Assembly (NCBI GenBank): GCA_015067995.1
Contig: SVLJ01000007.1
Coordinates: forward strand, 1 to 64,000
Source of the DNA: Oscillospiraceae bacterium
GTDB lineage: Bacteria > Bacillota > Clostridia > Oscillospirales > Oscillospiraceae
DNA length: 64,000 nt
Direction of reading: 5' to 3'
Part shown: piece by piece, positions 8,286-16,337 of the stretch
Numbering within the stretch: position 1 is the first letter of the stretch
Layout of the letters: each line of letters opens with the position of its first letter
Position numbers and translations under genes: made by a program
Notes under the pieces: generated by a model
What the model was told of the DNA's origin: nothing
Seen by the model: the letters and a program-made list of their open reading frames with translations, nothing else
Database searches by the model: none

Positions 8286-8726
8286 ATGCAGATCCGACGG
8301 ATGCAAAAGAGCGATTATGAGGCCGTATATCAGCTGTGGCTTTCCTGCCCCGGCGTAGCGCTGAATACCACTGACGATTCTCCGGAGGGGATCGGCAAGT
8401 TTCTGGACCGAAATCCCACCTCCTGTTTTGTAGCAGAAGAGGGAGACAGGGTCGTGGGCGTTATCCTGGGCGGTCACGACGGACGCCGGGGATACATTCA
8501 TCATGCTGCCGTGGCTGTGGATGCCCGCAGACAGGGCATTGCCGCCGCTCTGACGGAGGCTGTTCTGGCCGCACTGAAGGCCGAAGGCATCGTCAAGGTG
8601 ACACTGGTGGCATTCGGCAAAAACGAGGGCGGCAATGCCTTCTGGGGAGAACAGGGCTTTACCCTGCGGGATGATCTGGTCTATTGGGACAAGGTTCTCA
8701 TCCCTGTGGTACGCATCAAGACCTGA
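8286..8726 (+). CDS. GNAT family N-acetyltransferase
   Basis: 146 aa. It starts with MQIRRMQKSDYEAVYQLW, a common GNAT opening. The core acetyl-CoA site is AVAVDARRQGIAAALTEAVL (about residues 75-94), with the R/Q-x-x-G-x-A loop. FGKNEGGNAFWGEQGF near the end is the usual beta5-alpha4 region. GGAAAAGGAGCG precedes the ATG. It is followed by a second GNAT gene after 33 bases, so the pair is likely one transcript. Substrate cannot be predicted; the fold resembles YpeA-type acetyltransferases. Confidence 0.88.
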   Translation: MQIRRMQKSDYEAVYQLWLSCPGVALNTTDDSPEGIGKFLDRNPTSCFVAEEGDRVVGVILGGHDGRRGYIHHAAVAVDARRQGIAAALTEAVLAALKAEGIVKVTLVAFGKNEGGNAFWGEQGFTLRDDLVYWDKVLIPVVRIKT

Positions 8727-8759
8727 GCAGCCGCTTTACAGACAAGGAGAGGATCGGGC

Positions 8760-9236
8760 ATGACTACTGTACAGAGAGCCGCAGAAGATGACATGGCGGA
8801 AATCATGGCGCTGGTGAGCAGCGTGTTTACAGGGGAGCAGTCCATCCCCCGTGAACTGATCCCCATTCCGGCAGAAAACAATCCCTATTGGTGGTGCATC
8901 CGGCAGGAGGGTCGTATTGCCGCAGCAGTTGCTCTGTACCGGGACGGCGAGGAATGGCACATGGGCCGACTGGCAGTGGCTCCCGGCCTGCGGGGCAGTC
9001 ATATCGCCACGCGGCTGCTGGAGACCGCCATCCCCGCAGCCTTCGCCACAGGGATCAACGTGATCCGCACCGACTCCCGAGACGCCACCGTTCATATCCT
9101 GCGAAAGTTCGGCGGAGAGATTGCCGGGGATACCGGGGTGTTTTTCAACGGAAACATCACGCCGGTAGTGCTGAAAAAAGAAAATCTGCCGCCAGAATTC
9201 CTACCTGCGGCCAACACCCCCGTTCTATGCCTGTAA
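8760..9236 (+). CDS. GNAT family N-acetyltransferase
   Basis: 158 aa. The N-terminal TTVQRAAEDDMAEIMALVSSVF is typical of the family. The pyrophosphate-binding loop is LAVAPGLRGSHIATRLLETA (about residues 73-92). A conserved late segment, ATVHILRKFGGEIAG, follows. It is probably cotranscribed with the acetyltransferase upstream and ends just before a strong terminator at 9246-9271. Substrate unknown. The two proteins share the fold but are not recent duplicates by eye. Confidence 0.85.
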   Translation: MTTVQRAAEDDMAEIMALVSSVFTGEQSIPRELIPIPAENNPYWWCIRQEGRIAAAVALYRDGEEWHMGRLAVAPGLRGSHIATRLLETAIPAAFATGINVIRTDSRDATVHILRKFGGEIAGDTGVFFNGNITPVVLKKENLPPEFLPAANTPVLCL

Positions 9237-9245
9237 AAGTTAACT

Positions 9246-9280
9246 GCCGCCGGAGCAAATGCTCCGGCGGCGGTCTTTGT
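9246..9280 (+). terminator. Rho-independent terminator after the acetyltransferase pair
   Basis: 11-bp stem GCCGCCGGAGC / GCTCCGGCGGC (9246-9256 with 9261-9271), AAAT loop, followed by a T-containing tail. Confidence 0.85.
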
Positions 9281-9293
9281 TATTGGGAAAATC

Positions 9294-9480
9294 AGCACAT
9301 CCTGGCGCCGGCAGGGAAACAGCCGATGCGCCGCCAGCGGCGGGAGGAGCGAGGCTGTTTCGAGGAAGCGGCACGATTGGCGGGTGCGAAGCGCCCGGGA
9401 ATCGTTTTGCCGCGACGGTGGAGAAGTACTTGTATCCGCCGGGATTTTTCGTGGTTAGCACATCTTGGCGCCGGCAGGGA
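9294..9480. repeat. Duplicated end of metG flanking a structured 139-bp insert
   Basis: A 24-base segment, AGCACATCYTGGCGCCGGCA plus GGGA, occurs at 9294-9317 and again at 9457-9480 with one difference. The second copy encodes the last codons of metG. Read leftward, the first copy would encode PAGARMC followed by TGA, an old metG terminus. Between them (9318-9456) lies a hairpin-rich segment: GAAACAGCC pairs with GGCTGTTTC, CGCCGC with GCGGCG, and ACGATT with AATCGT. The arrangement suggests insertion with duplication of the target. Confidence 0.65.
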
Positions 9481-11431
9481 TCTTGTCATCCAGCATGACG
9501 AGATTCAGCTTCTCCTCACCCTTCTCGGTGTGAACGGCGGAGATCAGCATACCGCAGGATTCCTGACCCATCATTTTTCTGGGGGGCAGGTTCACGATGG
9601 CAAGCAGCGTCTTGCCCACCAGTTCCTCAGCCTTGTAGTACTTGGCAATGCCGGAGAGGATCTGGCGATCCTTGCCGGTGCCGTCATCCAGAGTGAACTT
9701 CAGCAGCTTTTCGGACTTCTTCACGTTCTCGCAGGCCTTGACCTTCACGGCGCGGAAGTCGCTCTTGCAGAAGGTGTCAAAATCCACATTCTCCGCGGCA
9801 TAGGGCTCGATCTCCAGAGCGGGCATGGCGGCCTTCTTGGCAGCCTCGGCAGCGGCTTCCAGCTCGGCCAGCGCCTTCTCCATGTCGATGCGGGGGAACA
9901 GGTTCTCGCCCTTGGTAACGGCAGCGGTATCGCTGAGGGTGCCCCAGACAGCGGCGGAATCCCAGGTCTGCATCTCCGCAGCGGCACCGATCTGGACGAA
10001 CAGCTTCTCCATGCTCTCGGGCATGAAGGGGCTCAGCAGGATGCCGCAGATGCGGGTGGTCTCCAGCAGGTTGTAGAGGACGTGGGCAAGACGCTGGCCG
10101 TTGGCCTCCATATCCTTGGCCAGAGCCCAGGGAGCGGTCTCGTCGATATACTTATTGGCACGCTGGATAACCCTGAAGGTCTCAGCCAGAGCGTTGTGGG
10201 GTGCACAGGACTCCATCTGTGCCTCGTACACGCCACGCAGGGCAGAGGCCATGGAGATCAGGTCGGTGTCAAAGCTCTCGGGTGCGGACCAATCCTTGCA
10301 GCCGGCAGGCAGAGTGCCGCCGAAGTACTTGCCCACCATGGCGGTGGTACGGCTCACCAGATTGCCCAGATCGTTGGCCAAATCCACGTTGATGGTCTGG
10401 ATCAGCAGCTCGTTGGAGAAGTTGCCGTCGGAGCCGAAGGGGAAGGTACGCATCAGGAAGAAGCGCAGAGCATCCACGCCGAACTTCTCTGCCAGAATAT
10501 AGGGATCCACCACGTTGCCCTTGGACTTGGACATCTTGCCGCCGTCCAGCAGCAGCCAGCCGTGGCCGAAAACATGCTTGGGCAGAGGCTCACCCAGACT
10601 CATGAGCATAGCGGGCCAGATGATGGAGTGGAAGCGGACGATCTCCTTGCCCACGAAATGATAGTCGGCAGGCCAGAACTTGCTGTAATCGTCGTACTTG
10701 TCGTTGTCATAGCCCAGAGCGGTGATATAGTTGCTGAGGGCGTCCACCCAGACGTAAACTACGTGGCCGGGATCGAAGTCCACGGGCACGCCCCAGGTAA
10801 AGGAAGTACGGGACACGCACAGATCCTCCAGACCGGGCTTGATGAAGTTGTTCACCATCTCATTGACGCGGCTGCGGGGCTGCAGGAAATCCGTGTTCTC
10901 CAGCAGATCCTGCACCTTATCGGCATACTTGCTCAGGCGGAAGAAGTAGGCTTCCTCCTCAGCGTCCACCACGGGGCGGCCGCAGTCGGGACAGCAGCCG
11001 TCCTTCAGCTGGCTCTCCGTCCAGAAGGACTCACAGGGAGTACAGTACTTGCCCTTATAGGAACCCTTGTAGATATCGCCGTTTTCATACATCTTCTTGA
11101 AGATCTTCTGAATGGCGGACACATGGTAATCGTCGGTGGTACGGATAAAGCGGTCGTTGGAAATGTTCATCAGCTTCCACAGATCCAGAATGCCGCCCTC
11201 GCCCTCCACGATGTTATCCACAAACTGCTGGGGAGTGACGCCGGCTTCCTTAGCCTTGGTCTCGATCTTCTGACCATGCTCGTCGGTACCGGTGAGGAAC
11301 ATCACATCATAGCCGGCCAGACGCTTATAGCGCGCCATGGCATCGGTGGCCACGGTGCAGTAGGTGTGGCCGATGTGCAGCTTGTCGGAGGGATAGTAGA
11401 TGGGTGTGGTGATATAGAAGGGCTTTTTCAT
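9455..11431 (-). CDS. metG: Methionyl-tRNA synthetase
   Basis: 658 aa, normal for the bacterial two-part enzyme. The class I signature HIGH is at about residues 19-22. A zinc-knuckle region has YCTPCESFW and DGCCPDCGRP. The KMSKS loop is visible as GGKMSKSKGN (about 300-309). The C-terminal 100 residues form the OB-fold tRNA-binding domain (FCKSDFRAVKVKACENVKKS), giving the dimeric form found in Bacillota. It charges tRNA-Met and starter tRNA. It has its own promoter upstream (11500-11528) and no T-box. The 3' end abuts the duplicated segment at 9294-9480. Confidence 0.97.
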   Translation of the reverse strand: MKKPFYITTPIYYPSDKLHIGHTYCTVATDAMARYKRLAGYDVMFLTGTDEHGQKIETKAKEAGVTPQQFVDNIVEGEGGILDLWKLMNISNDRFIRTTDDYHVSAIQKIFKKMYENGDIYKGSYKGKYCTPCESFWTESQLKDGCCPDCGRPVVDAEEEAYFFRLSKYADKVQDLLENTDFLQPRSRVNEMVNNFIKPGLEDLCVSRTSFTWGVPVDFDPGHVVYVWVDALSNYITALGYDNDKYDDYSKFWPADYHFVGKEIVRFHSIIWPAMLMSLGEPLPKHVFGHGWLLLDGGKMSKSKGNVVDPYILAEKFGVDALRFFLMRTFPFGSDGNFSNELLIQTINVDLANDLGNLVSRTTAMVGKYFGGTLPAGCKDWSAPESFDTDLISMASALRGVYEAQMESCAPHNALAETFRVIQRANKYIDETAPWALAKDMEANGQRLAHVLYNLLETTRICGILLSPFMPESMEKLFVQIGAAAEMQTWDSAAVWGTLSDTAAVTKGENLFPRIDMEKALAELEAAAEAAKKAAMPALEIEPYAAENVDFDTFCKSDFRAVKVKACENVKKSEKLLKFTLDDGTGKDRQILSGIAKYYKAEELVGKTLLAIVNLPPRKMMGQESCGMLISAVHTEKGEEKLNLVMLDDKIPAGAKMC

Positions 11432-11499
11432 TGGTTCTTTCTCCTTTTCAACGGCCGCGCCGAATGGAAGCGGGCCGGTAATAACTTGTCTGACAGAAC

Positions 11500-11528
11500 A
11501 TTATATCGGATTCTGCCAGAAATTACAA
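11500..11528 (-). promoter_or_regulatory. metG promoter
   Basis: Minus-strand TTGTAA (complement 11523-11528), 17-base spacer, TATAAT (complement 11500-11505), about 70 bases before the metG start. The 11432-11698 gap otherwise holds only this and the divergent exonuclease promoter. Confidence 0.7.
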
Positions 11529-11637
11529 CTCTATTATGCCGCGGCCTGCAGTCTCGCTCATATGTCGTTTCCGCACAAACGGGTCTTGTCAATATCAAAA
11601 CAGTGTACACGCTTTTCCCGAAAGGGCAATACCGCTG

Positions 11638-11666
11638 TTGTTTTTTCCACGCAGGCGGGGTACAAT
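11638..11666 (+). promoter_or_regulatory. Exonuclease III gene promoter
   Basis: TTGTTT at 11638-11643, 17-base spacer, TACAAT at 11661-11666, about 33 bases before the start codon. Confidence 0.65.
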
Positions 11667-11698
11667 GTGGAAAAAGAAACACATCTGGAGGAGAAATT

Positions 11699-12454
11699 AT
11701 GCGACTGGTATCATGGAATGTCAACGGCCTGCGGGCCTGTCTTGGCAAGGGGTTCCTGGACTTCTGCGCCTTTGCCGACGCGGATATCATTTGCCTGCAG
11801 GAGACGAAAATGCGCCCGGAGCAGGCGGAGTTTGACCTGCCCGGCTATCACCGCTTCTGGAACAGCGCCGACAAGGCCGGTTATTCCGGCACCGCCGTAT
11901 TCACACGGCAGGAACCGATGAACGTCACCTATGATTTCGGCATCGATGAGCATCGTCACGAGGGACGCATCATCACCGCCGAATACCCGGATTTCTATCT
12001 GGTATGCTGCTATACTCCCAACTCTCAGGATGAGCTGAAGCGGCTGACTTACCGCATGGCTTGGGAGGACGACCTGCGGGAGTATCTCATGGAGCTGGAT
12101 GCCAAAAAGCCGGTCATATACTGCGGCGACTTGAACGTGGCGCATCAGGAGATCGACATCAAGAATCCCAAAACCAACCGCCGCAACGCCGGTTTCACCG
12201 ACGAGGAACGGGAAAAGATGACAAAGCTGCTTTCCAGCGGCTTTGCCGACACCTTCCGACGTCTGCACCCCGACGCCGAAGGCCGGTATTCCTGGTGGAG
12301 CTACCGCTTCAACGCCCGGAAAAACAACGCGGGGTGGCGCATCGACTATTTCATCGTGTCCGAACGGCTGATGGAACGAGTGAAGGGCGCCGACATCTGG
12401 CACGAAGTGCTGGGCAGCGACCATTGCCCCGTGGTGCTGGATCTGGAAGACTGA
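11699..12454 (+). CDS. xth: Exodeoxyribonuclease III / AP endonuclease
   Basis: 251 aa from ATG 11699, with GGAGGAG at 11687-11693. The same frame stays open far upstream (to 8888), but only because the antisense metG strand lacks stops there. All signature blocks of the exonuclease III family are present in order: WNVNGLRA, ICLQETKM (metal Glu), YSGTAVF, HEGRIITAEY, CYTPNSQ, YCGDLNVAHQEID (Asp-x-Asn), WSYRFNARKNNAGWRIDYF and GSDHCPV (catalytic Asp-His). It acts in base-excision repair at abasic sites. Also called exoA in Bacillota. Confidence 0.96.
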   Translation: MRLVSWNVNGLRACLGKGFLDFCAFADADIICLQETKMRPEQAEFDLPGYHRFWNSADKAGYSGTAVFTRQEPMNVTYDFGIDEHRHEGRIITAEYPDFYLVCCYTPNSQDELKRLTYRMAWEDDLREYLMELDAKKPVIYCGDLNVAHQEIDIKNPKTNRRNAGFTDEEREKMTKLLSSGFADTFRRLHPDAEGRYSWWSYRFNARKNNAGWRIDYFIVSERLMERVKGADIWHEVLGSDHCPVVLDLED

Positions 12455-12461
12455 ACAGGAA

Positions 12462-12489
12462 AGACCCGGCCGTCAGGTCGGGTCTCCTT
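12462..12489. terminator. Bidirectional terminator between exonuclease III and a small ORF
   Basis: AGACCCG (12462-12468) pairs with CGGGTCT (12479-12485). CTCCTTC follows on + and TTTCCTG on minus. The stop of the small leftward gene lies inside the loop. Confidence 0.65.
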
Positions 12490-12646
12490 CATCTTCTTCA
12501 GCCTCCGGATTCAGCCTGCCGGCTTCCCGTTCCATCTGCAGGAATACATGCAGATTCGCCTGCCGAAGAATGCGATCAGCGTCCTTCACAGCCTGCTGCA
12601 GTATCTCATAGGCTCTTTTGTAGTCATGCTCAGTTTCCACAACCAT
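12473..12646 (-). CDS. Small hypothetical protein, predicted helical
   Basis: 57 aa from the ATG at 12646 (or 55 aa from GTG at 12640, which is better placed after GAGGTG). Sequence starts MVVETEHDYKRAYEILQQAV and continues as one long charged helix (KDADRILRQANLHVFLQMER) with an acidic tail. No family recognised. It is divergent from the small XRE regulator at 12720 with shared operator-like sequence between them, and its stop is embedded in a terminator stem. That makes it look like a real two-gene unit. It could be an accessory or antitoxin-type partner, but nothing in the sequence proves that. Confidence 0.55.
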   Translation of the reverse strand: MVVETEHDYKRAYEILQQAVKDADRILRQANLHVFLQMEREAGRLNPEAEEDEGDPT

Positions 12647-12649
12647 CAC

Positions 12650-12719
12650 CTCAATATTAGATTATAGGTCTAAATCACCCTATTTTCAATAGGTCATACG
12701 GGCATAATTTAATTGGGTG
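12650..12719. promoter_or_regulatory. Shared regulatory region between the small ORF and XRE regulator
   Basis: Short inverted elements: CTATTTTCAATAG (12680-12692), and AATCACCC at 12675 mirrored by GGGTGATG at 12715. The placement between two divergent small genes is what an XRE-type operator would look like. Specific repressor binding is inferred. Confidence 0.4.
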
Positions 12720-12944
12720 ATGAATATGACGCCAATGAAAACACTGCGGAAAGAACGCGGTTATTCACAAATCAAAATGCAGATGCTGACCGGCATCGAC
12801 CAGAGCGACTATTCAAAAATCGAAACAGGGAAGCGCAACATGACCTTTGATCAGTGCCGCAGAATCGCGCAGGTACTGGAAACCAGTATGGATTATCTGG
12901 CAGGTCTGACAGACGATCCCACTCCATATCCGCCTAAGAAATAA
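12720..12944 (+). CDS. XRE family helix-turn-helix regulator
   Basis: 74 aa from ATG 12720; GTG 12717 and ATG 12726 are also possible, the latter best spaced from GGGTG. It is a single HTH_3 domain: MKTLRKERGYSQIKMQMLTG, then IDQSDYSKIETGKRNMTFDQ, then CRRIAQVLETSMDYLAGLTD. This is the classic lambda-repressor-like fold with the usual C-terminal DYLxGLTD signature of Clostridial regulators. No partner domain is present. It is divergent from a 57-aa protein and probably represses both. No phage genes lie nearby. Confidence 0.9.
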   Translation: MNMTPMKTLRKERGYSQIKMQMLTGIDQSDYSKIETGKRNMTFDQCRRIAQVLETSMDYLAGLTDDPTPYPPKK

Positions 12945-12970
12945 CCGCGCCTGACGGCGCGGTTTCTCCT

Positions 12971-13867
12971 TTATGACAGCAGGGCGTTGATCTCCGCGAT
13001 CTCCAGCTCCTGCAGCGCCCAGTTGATGCCGTAGCCCACCACCTTGGAAAGATCACGCACCTGACGGTCGATGTCGCGGGGCGTAACGGTCATGGAGCGG
13101 CCATGCCCCTGCAGGTGCGTTTCCTCCGGCTGGGGAATCCCGGCCTCCTGCAGAAGATCCGCCGCCAGCGTAACGGCGTCCACCACCGTAGGGATGCCTA
13201 CGGAAAAGACCGGCACGCCCAAGGTTTCCTCGTTCAGCGCCGCCCGGTGATTGCCCACGCCGGAGCCGGGAACAATGCCGGTGCTGCTCAGCTGCACCGT
13301 ATTGCACACCCGTGCGGTACGGCGGGCAGCCAGAGCATCCACCACGATGACAAAATCCGGCGATGTTTCCCGCACCAGTCCACGGACGGACTCCGCCGAC
13401 TCCACACCGGTATTGCCCAGCACATCGGCAGCCAGAGCCGACACAGGACGAAAACCGGCAAACTGCTTCGGCATGGCAGAGAGCAGATGCCGGGTGATCA
13501 GCAGATGCCGCAGCGTCTCCGGCCCCACGGCGTCCGGCGTCATGGCGGCGTTGCCAAGACCCACCACCAGCGCCGCGCCGTCCTCCGGCAGCAGACTCTT
13601 CAGCTCGCCTCCCAGCGCACGCACCCCACGTTCAAAAAAATCCGGCTTTCGCTGCCAGAAATCCGTATAGTCAATGGTGATATATTGCCCCTCCGGCTTG
13701 CCCAGCGCATCCGCTCCTTCGCGGTTCAGAATCTCCACCGCCGTGACGGAATAGCCTTCTCGCCGCCGCTTTCCGGCACGAACGCCGGAGAGTTTTGTGG
13801 TCTCCGCCGCGGACTCCTTCCACAACTCATGGGCCTCCAAAGCGAGGTCCGTTCTTCTGCAGATCAC
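12971..13867 (-). CDS. gpr: Germination protease (spore endopeptidase GPR)
   Basis: 298 aa from GTG 13867, placed 7 bases after AGGAAGGAG; the in-frame ATG at 13939 has no such site. The start VICRRTDLALEAHELW is the typical GPR propeptide-like opening. Catalytic-core segments TIDYTDFW, ALVVGLGNAAMTPDAVGP, FVIVVDALAARR and STGIVPGSGVGNHRAALN are all present. GPR degrades small acid-soluble spore proteins when the spore germinates. It is divergent from rpsT, a common order in Clostridia. Together with spoIIP it shows a spore former. Confidence 0.95.
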   Translation of the reverse strand: MICRRTDLALEAHELWKESAAETTKLSGVRAGKRRREGYSVTAVEILNREGADALGKPEGQYITIDYTDFWQRKPDFFERGVRALGGELKSLLPEDGAALVVGLGNAAMTPDAVGPETLRHLLITRHLLSAMPKQFAGFRPVSALAADVLGNTGVESAESVRGLVRETSPDFVIVVDALAARRTARVCNTVQLSSTGIVPGSGVGNHRAALNEETLGVPVFSVGIPTVVDAVTLAADLLQEAGIPQPEETHLQGHGRSMTVTPRDIDRQVRDLSKVVGYGINWALQELEIAEINALLS

Positions 13868-13967
13868 ATTTTTTCTCCTTCCTGCCCCTAAATCTTGTGT
13901 TTGGGTTCTATTTTTTACGGTTTTGACCACAATATGCAATTTTTATAACAAAAATGTAAAAAAACTC

Positions 13968-13996
13968 TTGCTTTTTTGTCCAACTGGTGCTAAAAT
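13968..13996 (+). promoter_or_regulatory. rpsT promoter
   Basis: TTGCTT at 13968-13973, 17-base spacer, TAAAAT at 13991-13996 with upstream TGC, about 60 bases before the start. Confidence 0.65.
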
Positions 13997-14057
13997 ACCA
14001 TTCTGCACGGTGGAAATTTCTTTTCACATGTGGATTTTGCCTAAGGAGGTGTTTGGT

Positions 14058-14321
14058 TTGCCGAATATTAAGTCTGCCAAGAAGCGCGTTCTGATCTCCG
14101 AAGCGAGAAACGCCCGCAACAAGGCCGAGAAGTCCGCACTGAAGACCGCCATCAAGAAGTTCGAGGTCGCTGCCGCAGAAGGCAATCGCACCGAGGCCGA
14201 TGGCGCTTACAAGGTTGCTGTCAAGAAGGTCGATCAGGCTGTGGCTAAGGGTATCCTGCACAAGAATACCGCTGCTCATCGCAAGAGCGCCATGACCCTG
14301 AAGCTCAACAAGATGGCCTAA
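14058..14321 (+). CDS. rpsT: Ribosomal protein S20
   Basis: 87 aa from TTG 14058, which follows AAGGAGGT by 7 bases. A frame running from 13797 is open further upstream but lacks a site. Typical S20: PNIKSAKKRVLISEARNARN, then KSALKTAIKKF, then the C-terminal HKNTAAHRKSAMTLKLN that packs on 16S rRNA. The TTG start is usual for rpsT, which is often translationally autoregulated through a weak start. Followed directly by a strong terminator. Confidence 0.96.
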   Translation: MPNIKSAKKRVLISEARNARNKAEKSALKTAIKKFEVAAAEGNRTEADGAYKVAVKKVDQAVAKGILHKNTAAHRKSAMTLKLNKMA

Positions 14322-14336
14322 TTTGAGCCAAACAGG

Positions 14337-14363
14337 AGGACATCCGAAAGGATGTCCTTTTTT
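14337..14363 (+). terminator. rpsT terminator
   Basis: AGGACATCC / GGATGTCCT stem with GAAA tetraloop (14337-14345 with 14350-14358), followed by TTTTTTG. Confidence 0.9.
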
Positions 14364-14376
14364 GTTTGCCGCGATA

Positions 14377-14404
14377 GGAAAAGACCCGCCGAAGCGGGTC
14401 TTTC
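14377..14404 (-). terminator. Terminator after the GltS-like gene
   Basis: AAAGACCCGC (14380-14389) pairs with GCGGGTCTTT (14394-14403) around CGAA. On the minus strand the stem is followed by TTTTCC. Confidence 0.8.
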
Positions 14405-14409
14405 TGCGT

Positions 14410-15615
14410 TTATACAAGAGACGCGATCCATGGAGCCACCAGAGAACAGAAAATCGGGTTCACAATGTCCAGCACGATGAGTGCAAAAGGCGGGAAGATG
14501 ACCCACGCCACATTGGAGGGGCCGTACTCCGCAATAACGGCGCGCTCGTTGGCCATGGTGTTGGGACCGGAGCCAAGACCCATGCCGATATGTCCGGCCA
14601 CCATCACAGCGGCGTCATAGTTTCTGCCGCAGGTGTTGAAGGTGACAAAATACCCCCACAGGATCATCAGCACCACCTGCGCTGCCAGAATGATGACGAA
14701 TGCGCCGAACACCGAGGCCAGCTTCGTAACATCAATGGTCATCATGGTCATGGCCAAAAACAGATCCAGACAGATGGAGCCGAAGGTCTCCACTTCCTCC
14801 TCGCGGAATTCATAGGAGGTGTGATCCAGAATGTTGCGGACGATGACACCGCCCAGCATACAGCCGATGAAGTAGGGGAACTCAATGTAGGGGATCGTAC
14901 CAGCCCAGATGGAAATATAGGAGCCGAGACCGGCGGAAACAATGATCAGCGCCACACTGCCCATGAGACTTTTGGCGTTCAAAGGCGTAACGGAATGCTC
15001 CTTCAGGGCACTGGCGTCCACCTCGTCACGGTTGCCGGACAGCTTATGCTTCCGGATAAGTACGCGAGCCACCGGACCGCCCACAAGGCTGGCAAAAATC
15101 ATGCCGAAGGTGGCGCACATGACACTGATGACCACGGCGTTTTCCGCGCCCAGTTCCTCATACATGGGCGCAATGGTGCCGGAGGTGCCCACGCCGCCCA
15201 TCAGGGAAAGCGAACCCATGCCGATACCTTGCAGAGGGTGCAGACCCAGCGGAATGGCAAGGGCAATCCCCAGTACATTCTGCGCCAGAATCAGTCCGAT
15301 GATGGTAACAGCGATGCCCATACACAATTTCGCGCCGCCCTTTTTGATGAGCTTCCACGACGCCGTCAGTCCAACACCGGTGAAAAAGACATCCATGAAC
15401 CATTCCTTCAGTACCGCCACGTTCCAATTCACCGTCAGGATGCCGCCGCCCCGGAGCAGCCCCAGCGTCAGACTTACCAGCAGGCCGCAGACAATGACGC
15501 CGGGGATACAATAGGTTTGAAAAAACTTTACCCGTTTTACAATGCCTCTTCCCACCATGACCACCGCCGCGGCAATGGCACAGCTTTGCATGATGTCAAA
15601 TGATACTTCCAGCAT
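14410..15615 (-). CDS. Sodium/glutamate symporter family protein (GltS-like)
   Basis: 401 aa from ATG 15615, with GAGGTG 8 bases upstream; the frame extends to 15630 without a better site. The protein is almost wholly hydrophobic, about 10-11 membrane segments. It has the GltS repeats: CIPGVIVCGLLVSL near the start, FFTGVGLTASWKLIKKGG, SLSLMGGVGTSGTIAPMYEE (Gly-Ser-rich reentrant loop), and in the second half CMLGGVIVRNIL and HIGMGLGSGPNTMAN. GltS carries glutamate in with Na+. Substrate may differ in this branch. Single gene with its own terminator. Confidence 0.85.
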   Translation of the reverse strand: MLEVSFDIMQSCAIAAAVVMVGRGIVKRVKFFQTYCIPGVIVCGLLVSLTLGLLRGGGILTVNWNVAVLKEWFMDVFFTGVGLTASWKLIKKGGAKLCMGIAVTIIGLILAQNVLGIALAIPLGLHPLQGIGMGSLSLMGGVGTSGTIAPMYEELGAENAVVISVMCATFGMIFASLVGGPVARVLIRKHKLSGNRDEVDASALKEHSVTPLNAKSLMGSVALIIVSAGLGSYISIWAGTIPYIEFPYFIGCMLGGVIVRNILDHTSYEFREEEVETFGSICLDLFLAMTMMTIDVTKLASVFGAFVIILAAQVVLMILWGYFVTFNTCGRNYDAAVMVAGHIGMGLGSGPNTMANERAVIAEYGPSNVAWVIFPPFALIVLDIVNPIFCSLVAPWIASLV

Positions 15616-15776
15616 GACTATACACCTCACTCACAAAATAGATGTCCCTGTTGGCCTGCACCCTCCCCGGTGTATGTCATTGTATCGGCACTGTCCGTCC
15701 CATTATGACACCAGGCAAGCGGTTTTCCCGGGAAAATATTTTCTTTTTACACACTGCAATTCCGCAGAAAAACGTC

Positions 15777-15805
15777 TTGACAAAATTTTTCCGAAGTGCT
15801 ACCGT
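15777..15805 (+). promoter_or_regulatory. Promoter of the thiamine transport operon
   Basis: TTGACA at 15777-15782, 17-base spacer, TACCGT at 15800-15805, just before the TPP aptamer. Confidence 0.7.
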
Positions 15806-15817
15806 AAAGTCACGACA

Positions 15818-15905
15818 ATGGGGTGCCCGAAGCGACGGGCTGAGATTCGGATGTTTTCCGTGACCCTCGAACCTGATCTGGGTAATGCCAGCGTAGGGAG
15901 CATAT
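15818..15905 (+). ncRNA. TPP riboswitch aptamer (THI element)
   Basis: Contains the invariant segments in order: GGGGTGC (15820-15826), GGGCTGAGAT (15837-15846), ACCCTCGAACCTGATCTGGG (about 15873-15892), then TAATGCCAGCGTAGGGA (about 15893-15909). This is the textbook thiamine pyrophosphate aptamer and lies upstream of the ThiXYZ-like transporter. Confidence 0.96.
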
Positions 15906-15947
15906 CGGCTGTGGCGCGTGCTGATCGATCCGCGGGTCACAGGGGTA

Positions 15948-15986
15948 GAGTCCTTGCCGGCATTTGGCAGGGGCTTTTTGTTTTGC
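15948..15986 (+). terminator. Expression-platform terminator of the TPP riboswitch
   Basis: AGTCCTTGCC pairs over ten positions with GGCAGGGGCT (with G-U pairs), followed by TTTTTG and TTTT. Transcription attenuation when TPP is bound is the expected mode. Confidence 0.8.
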
Positions 15987-16034
15987 CGCCGTACCGGAAG
16001 CAGGCGTCGTAAATTCTTCAGAGAGGAAGATACT

Positions 16035-16337
16035 ATGACTGCAAGTGTTGCCATTCAGGTGCTGCCCAAGGTGGACAGCGATGAGGAGCTGATCCGCATC
16101 GTGGACGAGGTCATCGCTTATATCAAGTCCACGGGACTGAACTGCTATGTAGGTCCCTTTGAGACCACCATCGAGGGAGACAGCTATGATGAACTGATGG
16201 ACATTGTCAGGGAATGCCAGCATGTGGCCATCCGGGCAGGCGCACCCTCTGTCAGCGCCTATGTGAAGGTGGTTTATCAACCGGAAGGAGAGGTCCTGAC
16301 CATTGACCGGAAAGTTACAAAACATCATACGGCATAA
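16035..16337 (+). CDS. Thiamine-binding protein, MTH1187/YkoF-like family
   Basis: 100 aa from ATG 16035 with GAGAGGAAG upstream. Features of the small thiamine-binding fold: MTASVAIQVLPKVDSDEELI at the start, VGPFETTIEGDSYDELMDIV in the middle and RAGAPSVSAYVKVVYQ near the end. It is first in the operon controlled by the TPP riboswitch and overlaps the permease gene by 35 bases. Relatives bind thiamine or hydroxymethylpyrimidine in the cytoplasm or act as sensor/chaperone with the ThiXYZ transporter. Function inferred from family and place. Confidence 0.85.
   Translation: MTASVAIQVLPKVDSDEELIRIVDEVIAYIKSTGLNCYVGPFETTIEGDSYDELMDIVRECQHVAIRAGAPSVSAYVKVVYQPEGEVLTIDRKVTKHHTA

Noticed and set aside
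8888..11698. Very long open frame on + reaching into exonuclease III
   Set aside because: It runs antisense to metG, whose codon use leaves that frame open; the ribosome site and family start are at 11699.
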